DNA of 61,387 nucleotides from Solirubrobacterales bacterium (GCA_013815355.1 JACDGG010000003.1:1-61387); one strand, 5' to 3'. Counted from the stretch's first letter, positions 24,038-31,955 are shown. Notes: generated from the sequence alone by a model not told the origin. Translations and numbers: made by a program.

Positions 24038-24459
24038 AGGCCTTCGGCTAGCGTCGCAGCCTGTTCAGAGAAACCATGGAGCTCGACCGCGTCCTGTCGC
24101 GCCTGGGTTCTGTCGTGCGGTGAGACCCGCAGACCATCTATCGCGCCCCCAATTTCAGAGGCCAAGCGAATCGCCTTTCTGATCGGCAGACCCAGAGATG
24201 GCGCTACGGGATCATCACTGAGCTTTTCGGCCTCATGCAGAGCCTGGGCGCTCAACTCAGCACCATGCACCCGCACGAACGTCGTCTTCGTGCGCGCCCC
24301 CGCCACACCTTCAGCCATCAACGCTCCCTCCGCCGCAATTGACGCGAGCTGTTCGACCCCGGCCCCAACCCCCTTCCCGCTAACGCGACCACAACCACCA
24401 AGAACCCCAGCTACCACGAAAGCGAGAAGCCAGACCAACGCTCGCGTCCCGTTGCTCAT
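24034..24459 (-). CDS. Lipoprotein, unknown function
   Basis: The 141-residue protein starts MSNGTRALVWLLAFVVAGVL with lipobox LGGC and is predicted to be lipid-anchored outside. The mature part is helical: SAQALHEAEKLSDD and RKAIRLASEIGGAIDGL, without a named domain. I chose ATG 24459 over an upstream start because it precedes the signal peptide. It overlaps the Nramp-related gene (ATGA), so it may help the transporter. Confidence 0.65.
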   Translation of the reverse strand: MSNGTRALVWLLAFVVAGVLGGCGRVSGKGVGAGVEQLASIAAEGALMAEGVAGARTKTTFVRVHGAELSAQALHEAEKLSDDPVAPSLGLPIRKAIRLASEIGGAIDGLRVSPHDRTQARQDAVELHGFSEQAATLAEGL

Positions 24460-24487
24460 GCTCACATCCGCCGCGGCTCGGAGATGT

Positions 24488-24513
24488 GACCAGCAGCAAT
24501 CAAGCTGCTGGTC
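24488..24513 (-). terminator. Hairpin between small peptide and lipoprotein
   Basis: A perfect 10-base stem GACCAGCAGC (24488-24497) and GCTGCTGGTC (24504-24513) with loop AATCAA covers the stop codon of the small membrane peptide. No U-run follows, so it could be a weak terminator or an mRNA processing or stability element. Confidence 0.4.
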
Positions 24514-24646
24514 AAAGTCGCCCAGCGAGCAGCAGCACAAGCAGGACAAGCGCGATCAGACCAACGATCCCGCCGACCACCGCCACTTTCACGAGAAACA
24601 ACACAATCGCTACGACAATGAGTAGTCCGACCAACCCTCTAGCCAC
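24512..24646 (-). CDS. 44-residue membrane peptide
   Basis: GTG 24646 is preceded by a strong AGGAGG (24651-24656) at 4-5 bases. The peptide has two hydrophobic stretches: VGLLIVVAIVLFLVKVAVV and GGIVGLIALVLLVLLLA, ending GRL. It is upstream of the lipoprotein/Nramp-related/PRC operon, separated by a hairpin. The RBS and the clean hydrophobic composition support translation. No family is recognised. Confidence 0.55.
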   Translation of the reverse strand: MARGLVGLLIVVAIVLFLVKVAVVGGIVGLIALVLLVLLLAGRL

Positions 24647-24784
24647 TGACCCTCCTCTTTTTGAGCATTAGGCACGACCCTACGACCCAAACTACCCGAC
24701 CTCGCCAGCCATACACAACCCGAGCAGAGCAGGCAGCTTCCCCGCCCACCAAGCACCGGGCGCCGTCAAGATGGTGGCCTTACA

Positions 24785-24790
24785 TATCCT
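24785..24790 (+). promoter_or_regulatory. -10-like element, leaderless SnoaL-like gene
   Basis: TATCCT lies 6 bases before GTG 24797, with no ribosome binding site. Confidence 0.4.
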
Positions 24791-24796
24791 TGGGCG

Positions 24797-25201
24797 GTGG
24801 TCGAGCATCCGCACGCACAGCTCATCCGCGAGTTCCACGACAGCCAGAACCTCTTCTACGCTGGAGGGGATCAGAGCCCCGTAGCCGCGTTGCTGACCCC
24901 GGATGTCACGTGGCATGTGCCTGGACACAGCGCGGTCGCGGGCGACTATCACGGCCGAGACGAGGTGTTGCGCTACTTCGCCGCGCGACGCGAACGTGCC
25001 AACGGGATTCTCAGGATCAATGTGCGGGATGTGCTCCCCGACGATGAGCGCGCGGTGATCCTTGCCGAGGGCCACGCGAGCACTGGTGGGGGCGCCTCGT
25101 CGTGGAGATCGGTGGTGATCTTTCGTATGTCAGGGGGCCGGATCGCCGAGTGTTGGGTCCATCCCTACGACCAGACCGTTTATGACGAGATCTGGTTCTA
25201 G
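24797..25201 (+). CDS. SnoaL-like/NTF2-fold protein
   Basis: The 134-residue protein shows the SnoaL-like pattern: LIREFHDSQN then LLTPDVTWHVPGHSAVAGDY, HGRDEVLRYFAARRER, and a C-terminal WRSVVIFRMSGGRIAECWVH. The fold makes small cone-shaped enzymes (isomerases, hydrolases, dehydratases) or binding proteins. Catalytic residues cannot be assigned. Leaderless start. Confidence 0.75.
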   Translation: MVEHPHAQLIREFHDSQNLFYAGGDQSPVAALLTPDVTWHVPGHSAVAGDYHGRDEVLRYFAARRERANGILRINVRDVLPDDERAVILAEGHASTGGGASSWRSVVIFRMSGGRIAECWVHPYDQTVYDEIWF

Positions 25202-25591
25202 GGCTACTGCGACGCAGACGACATGATGAGGTGGTAGGCGCACGGTCCACTATCTCGTCATCGACGCCACCCCGCCCTCAGGCTACCCCTTCGCAGGTCG
25301 CCACGAGCTCCTAGCCATGATCGAGCTAGACCGACCGCGTGCTCGCCCTGTTCGATGGATGCCGCCAGCTGGTCGTCTATCGCTTCATGTTTGCTCCCAG
25401 GGTCGAGGCTTGGCCGTCGGCGGGCCGTGTCGGCTGCTCGACGCCGCCGCCGGTCGCGCGCAAACCGCGCCGTATGGTTTCGCCAAGGGTGAGCAGTTCA
25501 GCCAGACGCGCTGGCGCTTCGCATGACCTGGCGAGGACAGAGCGGCGGCGTAAGGGCCTAGCGCCATGCGGTCGCGAGTAGCATCGGCTGC
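25202..25591 (+). other. Gap with unrecognised coding-like remnant
   Basis: A 390-base stretch without a gene I can support. A plus-strand frame near 25245-25330 reads HYLVIDATPPSGYPFAGRHE, then LLAMIELDRPR, looking like protein, but with no start codon upstream and a Pro/Arg-rich continuation to about 25524. It may be a decayed gene fragment. Confidence 0.3.
25579..25584 (+). promoter_or_regulatory. -10-like element, leaderless membrane protein gene
   Basis: TAGCAT lies 7 bases before ATG 25592. Confidence 0.4.
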
Positions 25592-26281
25592 ATGCTGAAG
25601 GGGGGCGTTTTCCACGAGGAGGAGGTTGAGTCGCGCTGGGAGGCGGGACCTTTCGTGGTGCTCGTGATCGTCCTGCAGTCGGTGGTTGCGATCGTCAGCG
25701 AGCGGGACGGGTGGAAGCTGTGGGGGCTGCCGTGGTGGGTGTGGCTGGTGCTGGTTGTGCCGGAGGCGGCGCTGCTGCTACCGCTCGCCTTTCAAGGAAC
25801 GCGTCGTAAGCTTGAGCAGCTCGGGCGTAGGCGTACCGTCGCGATGGCGCTAGTGGCCGTTATCAGCACCGGGAACGCTCTCGCCTTGGGAGCGCTGCTC
25901 GGGTCGCTCTTGAGTGGCCAGGAGCGAAGCGGTGCCGAGCTGCTGCTCAAGGGGATGACGATCTGGGGGACCAATGTGATCGCCTTCGGCCTCTGGTTCT
26001 GGGGGCTCGACCGGGGAGGCCCGATCACGCGGCTCGAGGAAGATCCTCCTGCTCCTGATTTCCAGTTTCCTCAGATGGAGAACCCCAAGCTCGCCGAACC
26101 GGGTTGGCATCCACGGCTGATGGACTATGTCTACGTGTCGTTCACGAACTCGATCGCGTTCAGTCCGACTGACGCGATGCCCCTGACGCGCTGGGCCAAG
26201 ATGCTGATGCTCACCGAGTCGGCAATATCAGCCACCACTGTTCTGCTCGTGACCGCACGGTCAATCAACATTCTCAAGTAG
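25592..26281 (+). CDS. DUF1345-like membrane protein
   Basis: The 229-residue protein has about five hydrophobic segments: FVVLVIVLQSVVAIVS, WWVWLVLVVPEAALLLPLAF, AMALVAVISTGNALALG and later ones. The C-terminal YVSFTNSIAFSPTDAMPLTR, then LTESAISATTVLLVTARSIN, resembles DUF1345 and ion-channel-like two-helix segments. Function is unknown. ATG 25592 follows TAGCAT by 7 bases. Confidence 0.6.
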   Translation: MLKGGVFHEEEVESRWEAGPFVVLVIVLQSVVAIVSERDGWKLWGLPWWVWLVLVVPEAALLLPLAFQGTRRKLEQLGRRRTVAMALVAVISTGNALALGALLGSLLSGQERSGAELLLKGMTIWGTNVIAFGLWFWGLDRGGPITRLEEDPPAPDFQFPQMENPKLAEPGWHPRLMDYVYVSFTNSIAFSPTDAMPLTRWAKMLMLTESAISATTVLLVTARSINILK

Positions 26282-26309
26282 GCGAGCAGGATGTGCAGCG
26301 CCTAGCTCC

Positions 26310-27623
26310 TTGGCGCTGAGCCTCGCGGCGCAACACGTGTCTAAAGGGTCCAGTGCGCCTTTAGGCACCGCGTCCGTGGTCGATCCAGTATCGATGGCAA
26401 CCCTAATCTCCGCTACTGAGCACGACCAGATCGACGATGCAATTACGTCATCTCTGGAACTTCGTCGCCTCGGCGAGGCAGTGCGTGCTCGCTCGAGCGA
26501 GATCCTGGCGGAGACAGTGATCCAGACCTCCGAGTCGGGGCAGCGCGTGGATGAGCATGTCCAAAAGAGCTTCGAACGGATCTGTACTAGCTCGACAGTT
26601 GCCGTCGCACGATGGATCGCCGGTGACGGCCTCGAGGTGACGCTCGATGCCAGCCGCGAAACGTCGACGATCTTTGGTGAGTTGGCGGCCCATCGAGCCG
26701 CATCCCTCCATGAGGTAACCAGGCGCAGCATGCTGCGCGACGCAGACATTGCGATGTACCGCGCCAAGCGGGACGGCCGTAACCGCTACGCCGTCTTCGA
26801 GAGCGGCATGCAAAAGACTGTCCAAGACCGGATGGAGCTCGAGATGGACCTGCGCGAAGCGCTTGCGAACAACGAGTTCGTGCTCGCCTACCAGCCCACA
26901 CTCGACCTAAACGAAATGCGACCCACAGGCGTCGAGGCCCTGATCCGCTGGCAGCACCCTACACGCGGGCTTGTCCAGCCAGACGCCTTCGTACCGATAC
27001 TCGAGGAGACCGGACTGATCACACCCATCGGCCGATGGGTGCTGAAAGAGGCATGCAACCAAGCCGCCGAGTGGCATATCTCAGGCCATCCCATCACGAT
27101 GGCCGTCAACGTCTCCGGCCGCCAGCTCGACAGCGACCAACTCGTCGACGATATTCAAGACGCTCTCGCAGAGAGCGGATTGCAGGCTGCAGCGCTCACG
27201 ATCGAGATCACCGAGACAACCTTGATGCGCGACATCGAGGAGACCGTCGAGCGGCTGACCAAGATCAAGGACCTCGGCGTCCGTATTGCAATCGACGACT
27301 TCGGCACCGGATACTCATCCCTCGCCCATCTTCAGCGCTTCCCCGTCGACGCCCTGAAGATCGACCGATCATTCATCGCCGGACTAGAGCACAACAAAGA
27401 AGGCGAGACTCTCCTCCGGACCCTCGTGCAGCTCGGCAAGGCGCTCTCGATCGAGACATTCGCAGAGGGCATCGAGCAGGACCACGAGCTCTCACTACTG
27501 CAAGCCGAGGACTGCGACAGCGGACAAGGTTTCCTCTTCGCCCGTCCACTCGATCCCGCCGCCGCAGAACAGTTCTTGAAGAGCTGGCCCCAGAGAGAAG
27601 CACACGAACCCGGTGGTCGGTAG
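26310..27623 (+). CDS. EAL-domain c-di-GMP phosphodiesterase with deleted GGDEF
   Basis: The 437-residue protein has an N-terminal helical region to about residue 138, then LRDADIAMYRAKRDGRNRYA (only the last part of a GGDEF domain), then a complete EAL domain. The EAL motifs are seen: EALIRW, NVSGRQL, IEITETTL, IDDFGTGYSS, LKIDRSF and ETFAEGIE, with GFLFARP at the end, so c-di-GMP hydrolysis is expected. The core of GGDEF, about 130 residues, is missing, so an in-frame deletion is likely. The start is uncertain (TTG 26310 or ATG 26394). Confidence 0.8.
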   Translation: MALSLAAQHVSKGSSAPLGTASVVDPVSMATLISATEHDQIDDAITSSLELRRLGEAVRARSSEILAETVIQTSESGQRVDEHVQKSFERICTSSTVAVARWIAGDGLEVTLDASRETSTIFGELAAHRAASLHEVTRRSMLRDADIAMYRAKRDGRNRYAVFESGMQKTVQDRMELEMDLREALANNEFVLAYQPTLDLNEMRPTGVEALIRWQHPTRGLVQPDAFVPILEETGLITPIGRWVLKEACNQAAEWHISGHPITMAVNVSGRQLDSDQLVDDIQDALAESGLQAAALTIEITETTLMRDIEETVERLTKIKDLGVRIAIDDFGTGYSSLAHLQRFPVDALKIDRSFIAGLEHNKEGETLLRTLVQLGKALSIETFAEGIEQDHELSLLQAEDCDSGQGFLFARPLDPAAAEQFLKSWPQREAHEPGGR

Positions 27624-27659
27624 CGCACGCTGAGGCTCTGAAGCTCGAATCCCTAGCAA

Positions 27660-27679
27660 GGGTCCGCTCTGACGGACCC
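27660..27679. terminator. Hairpin between convergent genes
   Basis: GGGTCCG (27660-27666) and CGGACCC (27673-27679) form a 7-base stem with a 6-base loop, between the EAL gene and the minus-strand sigma remnant. No clear T-run. Confidence 0.4.
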
Positions 27680-27684
27680 CTCGA

Positions 27685-27921
27685 TTAGAACCATTGACCA
27701 AAGGTCAAGCGTCTCGCCACTCCGCGCGTCGCACGCTGCATCGGCAGTTCACCATTGCCACGAGCGCTTCCTCCGCGCGCCCGCCGTCCTGACAGATCGA
27801 TCGTGCCACCCGGTAGGCCCCGATCGCAGTAGCGGTCATAGAGCTCCTCGAACGCTTCGATGCTCCCGTCCTTGACCTGGGCCATCAACGGCTCCTCGTC
27901 ACATGCCAGCATCTCAGTCAT
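27685..27921 (-). pseudogene. ECF sigma factor remnant, frameshifted and truncated
   Basis: From ATG 27921 the sequence reads PLMAQVKDGSIEAFEELYDR then YCDR, the start of an ECF sigma region 2. A frame change follows: another frame continues AYRVARSICQDGGRAEEA, also region 2, and then the match is lost. Region 4 is missing. Its start codon lies in the anticodon loop of a tRNA half. Non-functional. Confidence 0.7.
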
Positions 27922-27952
27922 GGAAGTGCTCTACCGTCTGAGCTAGCTGGGC
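27918..27952 (-). pseudogene. tRNA 5' half, isotype unknown
   Basis: On the minus strand from 27952: acceptor GCCCAGC, TA, D-arm GCTC...GAGC with the ACGGTA loop, then A, CTTCC and the start of the anticodon loop ATG. After that the ECF sigma remnant begins. The T-arm and 3' acceptor strand are missing. It is cut in about the same place as the tRNA-Thr half at 995-1043. Confidence 0.55.
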
Positions 27953-28006
27953 GGGAGGCGAGAGCGTAGCGCGCCCGGCCCGCCGTCGCCAGTTTCCGCC
28001 GGGCCC

Positions 28007-28225
28007 TCAGACGATGTCGTCGAGCAGGACCGCGGGTGAGGTCAGCTTCAGGCCGCGAGAGAGAATCACGATCGTCTCCAGGCGTGGCGAGCGCTTGCAG
28101 CGCTCCAGCAGACTGATCTCCGTGCGGTGCAGATCGCAAAGATCTGCGAGAGCCTCCTGAGAGAGTCCTGCCGCGAGGCGGTGCTGCCGGAGATTCGCTG
28201 CAAATTGTGTACGGACGCTCTCCAT
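28007..28225 (-). CDS. XRE-family helix-turn-helix regulator
   Basis: The 72-residue protein is one HTH_3 domain: FAANLRQHRLAAGLSQEALA, DLCDLHRTEISLLERCKRSP and RLETIVILSRGLKLTSPAVL. The order is typical of small Cro/C1-type DNA-binding proteins. No toxin or phage gene is beside it; the sigma remnant lies downstream. Upstream 28226-28483 shows nothing recognised. Confidence 0.8.
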   Translation of the reverse strand: MESVRTQFAANLRQHRLAAGLSQEALADLCDLHRTEISLLERCKRSPRLETIVILSRGLKLTSPAVLLDDIV

Positions 28226-28483
28226 AGTTCAAACTCTCGCGCCGTGCAGACGAAAGATCCACAGACAGTTGTCTGCAGAAGGTCGGCGCCGTTTTCCACC
28301 TCATAGGACTGATGGAGACGGCAGGGTACTCTGTTATCAAGCCTTTGCAGCGTGACGATCAGCGAGGGCTCGTGGTCGCTCGCAGGGTCGTGCGTCGGGC
28401 GCTCGATGCATATGGCGCGGCCGTCCCGCGACCGCGCTTGCTCGTCGCTCGATCTGTGGGTCGGACGCGTCCCGCGCCCGCGT

Positions 28484-28912
28484 CTACTCGTCAGCCGGTG
28501 TGACCGTCGTGACCGGCAGGCCCATGCCCGAGACCTTGCTCGGCAGATCAAGCTTCAACCAGCGTGAGACTCTGGGGGACAGCGTCGAGATGATGATCTC
28601 GTCGAAGCCGCGCAGGTTGATCGCGTCCTGCACCGCGGCCGAGGGGTCGGGGTCGCCGACGATCCCCTCGACGTTGCTCCCGGCCGCCTCGCTCAGCCTC
28701 GGCAGCGCCGCGTCCAGCACCCCCTGTGCCTCGCCCGCTCCCTGGTCCTCGGCGTCGATGACCTTGTGCAGCCCGTGCGCCGGATTGGGGACGAGCAGCG
28801 TGAACGTCGCGGCGCCGCGCTTGGCGCGCGCTCGCACGGCGTCGAGCAGCGGTTGGGTCGCGGCTGTCTTGTGTGCGACGACGAGGACTCTGGTGGGACC
28901 GGAGGACTCCAT
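28484..28912 (-). CDS. Universal-stress-like small protein
   Basis: The 142-residue protein starts at ATG 28912 with GGGAG 8 bases upstream: TRVLVVAHKTAATQPLLDAV and RARAKRGAATFTLLVPN form the first strand-helix-strand, and INLRGFDEIIISTLSPRVSR with LKLDLPSKVSGMGLPVTTV the last. This is the Usp/nucleotide-binding alpha/beta fold, seen often in actinobacteria as Usp-like proteins. The classic G-x2-G-x9-G-S ATP motif is not evident. Confidence 0.65.
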   Translation of the reverse strand: MESSGPTRVLVVAHKTAATQPLLDAVRARAKRGAATFTLLVPNPAHGLHKVIDAEDQGAGEAQGVLDAALPRLSEAAGSNVEGIVGDPDPSAAVQDAINLRGFDEIIISTLSPRVSRWLKLDLPSKVSGMGLPVTTVTPADE

Positions 28913-29027
28913 GAGCGGGACTCCCTTCTCGTGCTTGGCAGCGCGCACGCGCCGGGGCGCGGTGGCTCGATGGTGCTCTGCAGCAGTTCTACCCCAATCC
29001 GCTCCAGTCATGTCGCGAGCGCGCGAC

Positions 29028-29033
29028 TAGGCT
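29028..29033 (+). promoter_or_regulatory. -10-like element, leaderless bPH gene
   Basis: TAGGCT lies 7 bases before GTG 29041. Confidence 0.4.
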
Positions 29034-29040
29034 GTGCGGC

Positions 29041-29379
29041 GTGCGCATCGAGCTGAGCGAGCAGACCCTCGAAGTGCGCCTGGCGCGCTGGGAGAAGATC
29101 CTCGGGTTGATGGGAGACATTCGCGTCGCGCGCGGGGACATCAGCGAGGTGCGCGTCGTCGAGAGCCCGATGCGCGAGGCAATGGGCAGTGGCATCAAAG
29201 CGGGCCTGCGCATCCCCTGGGTGCTGTTCATCGCGCGCACGCTGCGCCTCGATCAGGTCTTCATCGTGCGCCGCCGGATGCCCGGGCTGTCCTTCGCCCT
29301 CGCCAATCACGCGCCGCTGGAGCGCGTGCTGCTCAGCACCCCCGAAGCGCACGAGCTCGCGCGCCGGCTCGGCGCCTAG
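29041..29379 (+). CDS. Bacterial PH-like domain protein
   Basis: The 112-residue protein reads LEVRLARWEKILGLMGDIRV, a strand EVRVVESPMREAMGSG, the hydrophobic GLRIPWVLFIA, and HAPLERVLLSTPEAHELARR at the end. This matches small actinobacterial proteins of bacterial PH (bPH) type. The function is unknown. It is convergent with the ABC-2 permease genes (last stop at 29376). Confidence 0.6.
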   Translation: MRIELSEQTLEVRLARWEKILGLMGDIRVARGDISEVRVVESPMREAMGSGIKAGLRIPWVLFIARTLRLDQVFIVRRRMPGLSFALANHAPLERVLLSTPEAHELARRLGA

Positions 29380-30158
29380 GCTGAGTTTTCGGCGTTTCGC
29401 AGGCCCGTCAGCATCCACACCGACAGCAACGCGATCAGGCCCGCCGCGCAGATGAAGGCCAGGCCCGTGTGGGCGTGCACGCCTGAGATCAACCCGCGGC
29501 CCGCCTCCAGAAAGGCCGTCGCCGGATTCAGCTCCGCGACGCTGTGAATCCAGCCCTGCAGCAGGTTCAGCGGCACGTACACGGGCGCCAGGAAGATGAT
29601 CAGGAAGATCGGCGTCTGCATCAGCGGACCTGCCTGGATCGTGCGGAAGCGGAAGGCCACGCCCGCGGCCCACGCGTAGCCGACGAGCACCAGCAGCGCC
29701 GCCAGCGCGAACAGGCCGAAGACGTCCACGCCGCTGCCTGTGATCTGCATGCCTGCCAGCAGCGCCACGCCCGTCACCAGGCTGAGCGTGATGACCGAGC
29801 GCGAGAGCGCCACGAGCGCGTAGCCGAGCGCGATTCCGCGGCGATCCTCGGCTGCGAGCATCAGCCTGCGCGCGAAGCCGCTCTCGAAGTCGAGCGCCAG
29901 GCTGAAGCCCGTGAAGAGGCCCGCGAACATCGATGACTGGCACAGCACGAACACAAACTGGAAGGCCGTGTAGCCGGCCGGGAAGTGAAAGCCCGGCACC
30001 GAGCCCAGGGCCGTGAGACCGCCCGCGAAGCTCGCGAGGAAGACCAGTGGGAAGACGAGTGAGGGCACGAACAGGTCGGGCCGGCGCACGTAGGTGTGCA
30101 GGCTGCGCCACGCGATCGTCAGCGCCACTCGCCAAATGCCTCCGTGTGTCGCGCTCAT
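29376..30158 (-). CDS. ABC-2 type permease, second
   Basis: The 260-residue protein has six membrane segments in the ABC-2 pattern, including LFVPSLVFPLVFLASFAGGL and PIFLIIFLAPVYVPLNLLQG followed by the ELNPATAFLEAGR loop. ATG 30158 overlaps the stop of the preceding permease gene as ATGA. It is the fourth gene of an exporter operon, so it likely forms a drug or lipid export channel with the neighbouring permease. Confidence 0.85.
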   Translation of the reverse strand: MSATHGGIWRVALTIAWRSLHTYVRRPDLFVPSLVFPLVFLASFAGGLTALGSVPGFHFPAGYTAFQFVFVLCQSSMFAGLFTGFSLALDFESGFARRLMLAAEDRRGIALGYALVALSRSVITLSLVTGVALLAGMQITGSGVDVFGLFALAALLVLVGYAWAAGVAFRFRTIQAGPLMQTPIFLIIFLAPVYVPLNLLQGWIHSVAELNPATAFLEAGRGLISGVHAHTGLAFICAAGLIALLSVWMLTGLRNAENSA

Positions 30159-30934
30159 GTCCGCTGCATCCTCGAGCGGAGTGCCGCGGCGACGGCGAGC
30201 ATCGCGACCGCGCTCAGCCCGATCGCCACGGCGAAGCCGCGCCACAGCGCGGTGCCGTCCCAGCCGGTGATGAACAGGCTGCGAAAGCCCTCGATCAAGT
30301 AGGAGATCGGGTTCCAGGTCGCGACCGTGTGAAACCAGCCGGTGCGCAGCAGGTTGCGCGGCAGGTTGCTCGAGGACAGGAAGATGAACACGAAGAACAG
30401 CGGAAAGAGCCCCTGCACGGCCTCCCCGGATCCAGTCTTCAGCGCCGCCGCGCAGCCGAGCGCGCCGAAGGCCATCGCGGTCAGCGCGCCGAGTGCGAGG
30501 ATCACGAGCGCACCACCGAAGCCGGCTTCCAGGTGCGCACCCGCGACGATCGCCATGCCGATGTAGACGGCCGACTGCAGCACACCGAGCACTGCGACCC
30601 CGACGAGCAGGCCGGTGATCAGCGACACGCGCCGCAGCGGTGTCAGCGCCAGGCGGTTGAAGAAGCCGCTCTCGATGTCCTCCGCCAGGTTGGTGCCCGT
30701 GTTGATCAGCGAGAACATGCCGCCCTGGATGAAGGCCACCGCGATCGCGAAGGACACGTAGGAGTGTGTCGGGAAGCCCGGCAGCCGCGTCGCGGCCTTC
30801 AACCCGCTCGCGTTGACGGCCAGCAGGATCAGGGGGAAGAAGATGATCGGGAACAGCTGGAAGGGCTGGCGCAGCGTCTTGAGCATCGAGCGCCTGGCCA
30901 GCACGCCGACCTGTGTCGCGAGCACGCCGCTCAT
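30155..30934 (-). CDS. ABC-2 type permease, first
   Basis: The 259-residue protein has six hydrophobic segments, e.g. LFPIIFFPLILLAVNASGL, SLITGLLVGVAVLGVLQS and FFVFIFLSSSNLPRNLLR, with a WNPISYLIEGFRSL loop as in ABC-2 transporters. It overlaps the ATPase stop (ATGA) and the following permease (ATGA). Confidence 0.88.
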   Translation of the reverse strand: MSGVLATQVGVLARRSMLKTLRQPFQLFPIIFFPLILLAVNASGLKAATRLPGFPTHSYVSFAIAVAFIQGGMFSLINTGTNLAEDIESGFFNRLALTPLRRVSLITGLLVGVAVLGVLQSAVYIGMAIVAGAHLEAGFGGALVILALGALTAMAFGALGCAAALKTGSGEAVQGLFPLFFVFIFLSSSNLPRNLLRTGWFHTVATWNPISYLIEGFRSLFITGWDGTALWRGFAVAIGLSAVAMLAVAAALRSRMQRT

Positions 30935-31953
30935 AGGGCAACCGTCGCGCTGCTCGTCTGCTCCTCCTGGCGCGCTCGGTCGGACTCATCGCCCGCGCCC
31001 TCCAGCGAGCGTCCGGTCTTGGCGAGGAACACGTCGTCGAGCGTGGGGGAGTGCAGGCGCAGATCGGCGATCGCGATGCCCTCGGAGTCGAGCGTGCGCA
31101 CGATCTCTGCGAGATCGCTCACGCCCTCGGGCATCCGCGCGGCGACGCCGTTGGGCGACGCCGCGGCCGCCTCGCCGAAGCGATGCAGCACGGCCGCGAG
31201 GCGGTCGTGATCGCCCGGGTCCTGGGGGATCGCCTCCACGCTTGGACGCCCGATCTCGGCCTTCAGCTCAGCGGGGCTGCCCTCGGCGACGATCTTGCCG
31301 CGGTCGATGATCCCCACCCGGTCGGCCAGCACATCGGCCTCCTCGAGATACTGCGTCGTCAGGAACACCGTCACGCCGTCGCCTGCGAGGCGACGCACCT
31401 CGTCCCACAGCGCCGCGCGGCTCTGCGGATCGAGTCCAGTCGTCGGCTCGTCCAGGAACAGCAGGCGCGGGCGGTGAACGAGCGCGAGGCCCAGGTCGAG
31501 GCGCCGCTTCATCCCGCCGGAGTAGCCGCCGACCTTGCGGTCGGCCGCGTCGGTCAGTCCGACGCGCTCGAGCAGCTCTGTGCCGCGCTGTTCGCGCTCG
31601 GCCTTGCCGAGCCCGTGCAGCGCGCTCTGCAGGCGCATGTGCTCGCGGCCGGTCAGGAACGGATCGAGCGCCGACTCCTGCAGCGAGGCACCGATCGCGC
31701 GGCGCACCTGCGCGCCCTGCTTGACGACGTCGAGGCCCGCCACGCGCGCCGTGCCGGCGCTCGGCGGCAGCAGCGTCGTGAGCACAAGCACCGTCGTGGA
31801 CTTGCCCGCGCCGTTGGGCCCGAGGAAGCCATAGATCTCGCCCGGCGCCACCTGCAGGTCGATCCCGTCGACCGCGCGCACGCCGCCCTTGAAGTCGCGC
31901 ACGAGCTGCTCGACTTCGATGCCGTTATCGCCCATCGAGTGCTTCTCGGTCAC
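30931..31953 (-). CDS. DrrA-type ABC exporter ATPase
   Basis: The 340-residue protein has Walker A GPNGAGKSTT, signature YSGGMKRRLDLG, Walker B LLFLDEPTTGLDP and switch residue Gln in TTQYLEEAD, the DrrA-subfamily form where His is replaced. The C-terminal part has a DrrA-like domain ending SPTLDDVFLAKTGRSL. I chose GTG 31953 with GGAGGG 7 bases upstream; ATG 31935 is possible. It supplies energy to the two ABC-2 permeases and follows the MMPL gene by two bases. Confidence 0.88.
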   Translation of the reverse strand: MTEKHSMGDNGIEVEQLVRDFKGGVRAVDGIDLQVAPGEIYGFLGPNGAGKSTTVLVLTTLLPPSAGTARVAGLDVVKQGAQVRRAIGASLQESALDPFLTGREHMRLQSALHGLGKAEREQRGTELLERVGLTDAADRKVGGYSGGMKRRLDLGLALVHRPRLLFLDEPTTGLDPQSRAALWDEVRRLAGDGVTVFLTTQYLEEADVLADRVGIIDRGKIVAEGSPAELKAEIGRPSVEAIPQDPGDHDRLAAVLHRFGEAAAASPNGVAARMPEGVSDLAEIVRTLDSEGIAIADLRLHSPTLDDVFLAKTGRSLEGAGDESDRARQEEQTSSATVAL

Positions 31954-31955
31954 GC

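Noticed and set aside
26274-26300. Third FliA-like promoter (CTCAAG) before the EAL gene at 26310
   Set aside because: The box lies in the end of the preceding gene and no TCGAW-like -10 follows at 16 bases.
995-27952. Split tRNA genes whose halves are joined in trans
   Set aside because: No matching 3' halves were found in the window and trans-spliced tRNAs are not known in bacteria; remnants are more likely.
29376-30989. 537-codon frame as a fused permease
   Set aside because: The first half is a shadow frame of the other permease; the two permease genes overlap by ATGA in different frames.
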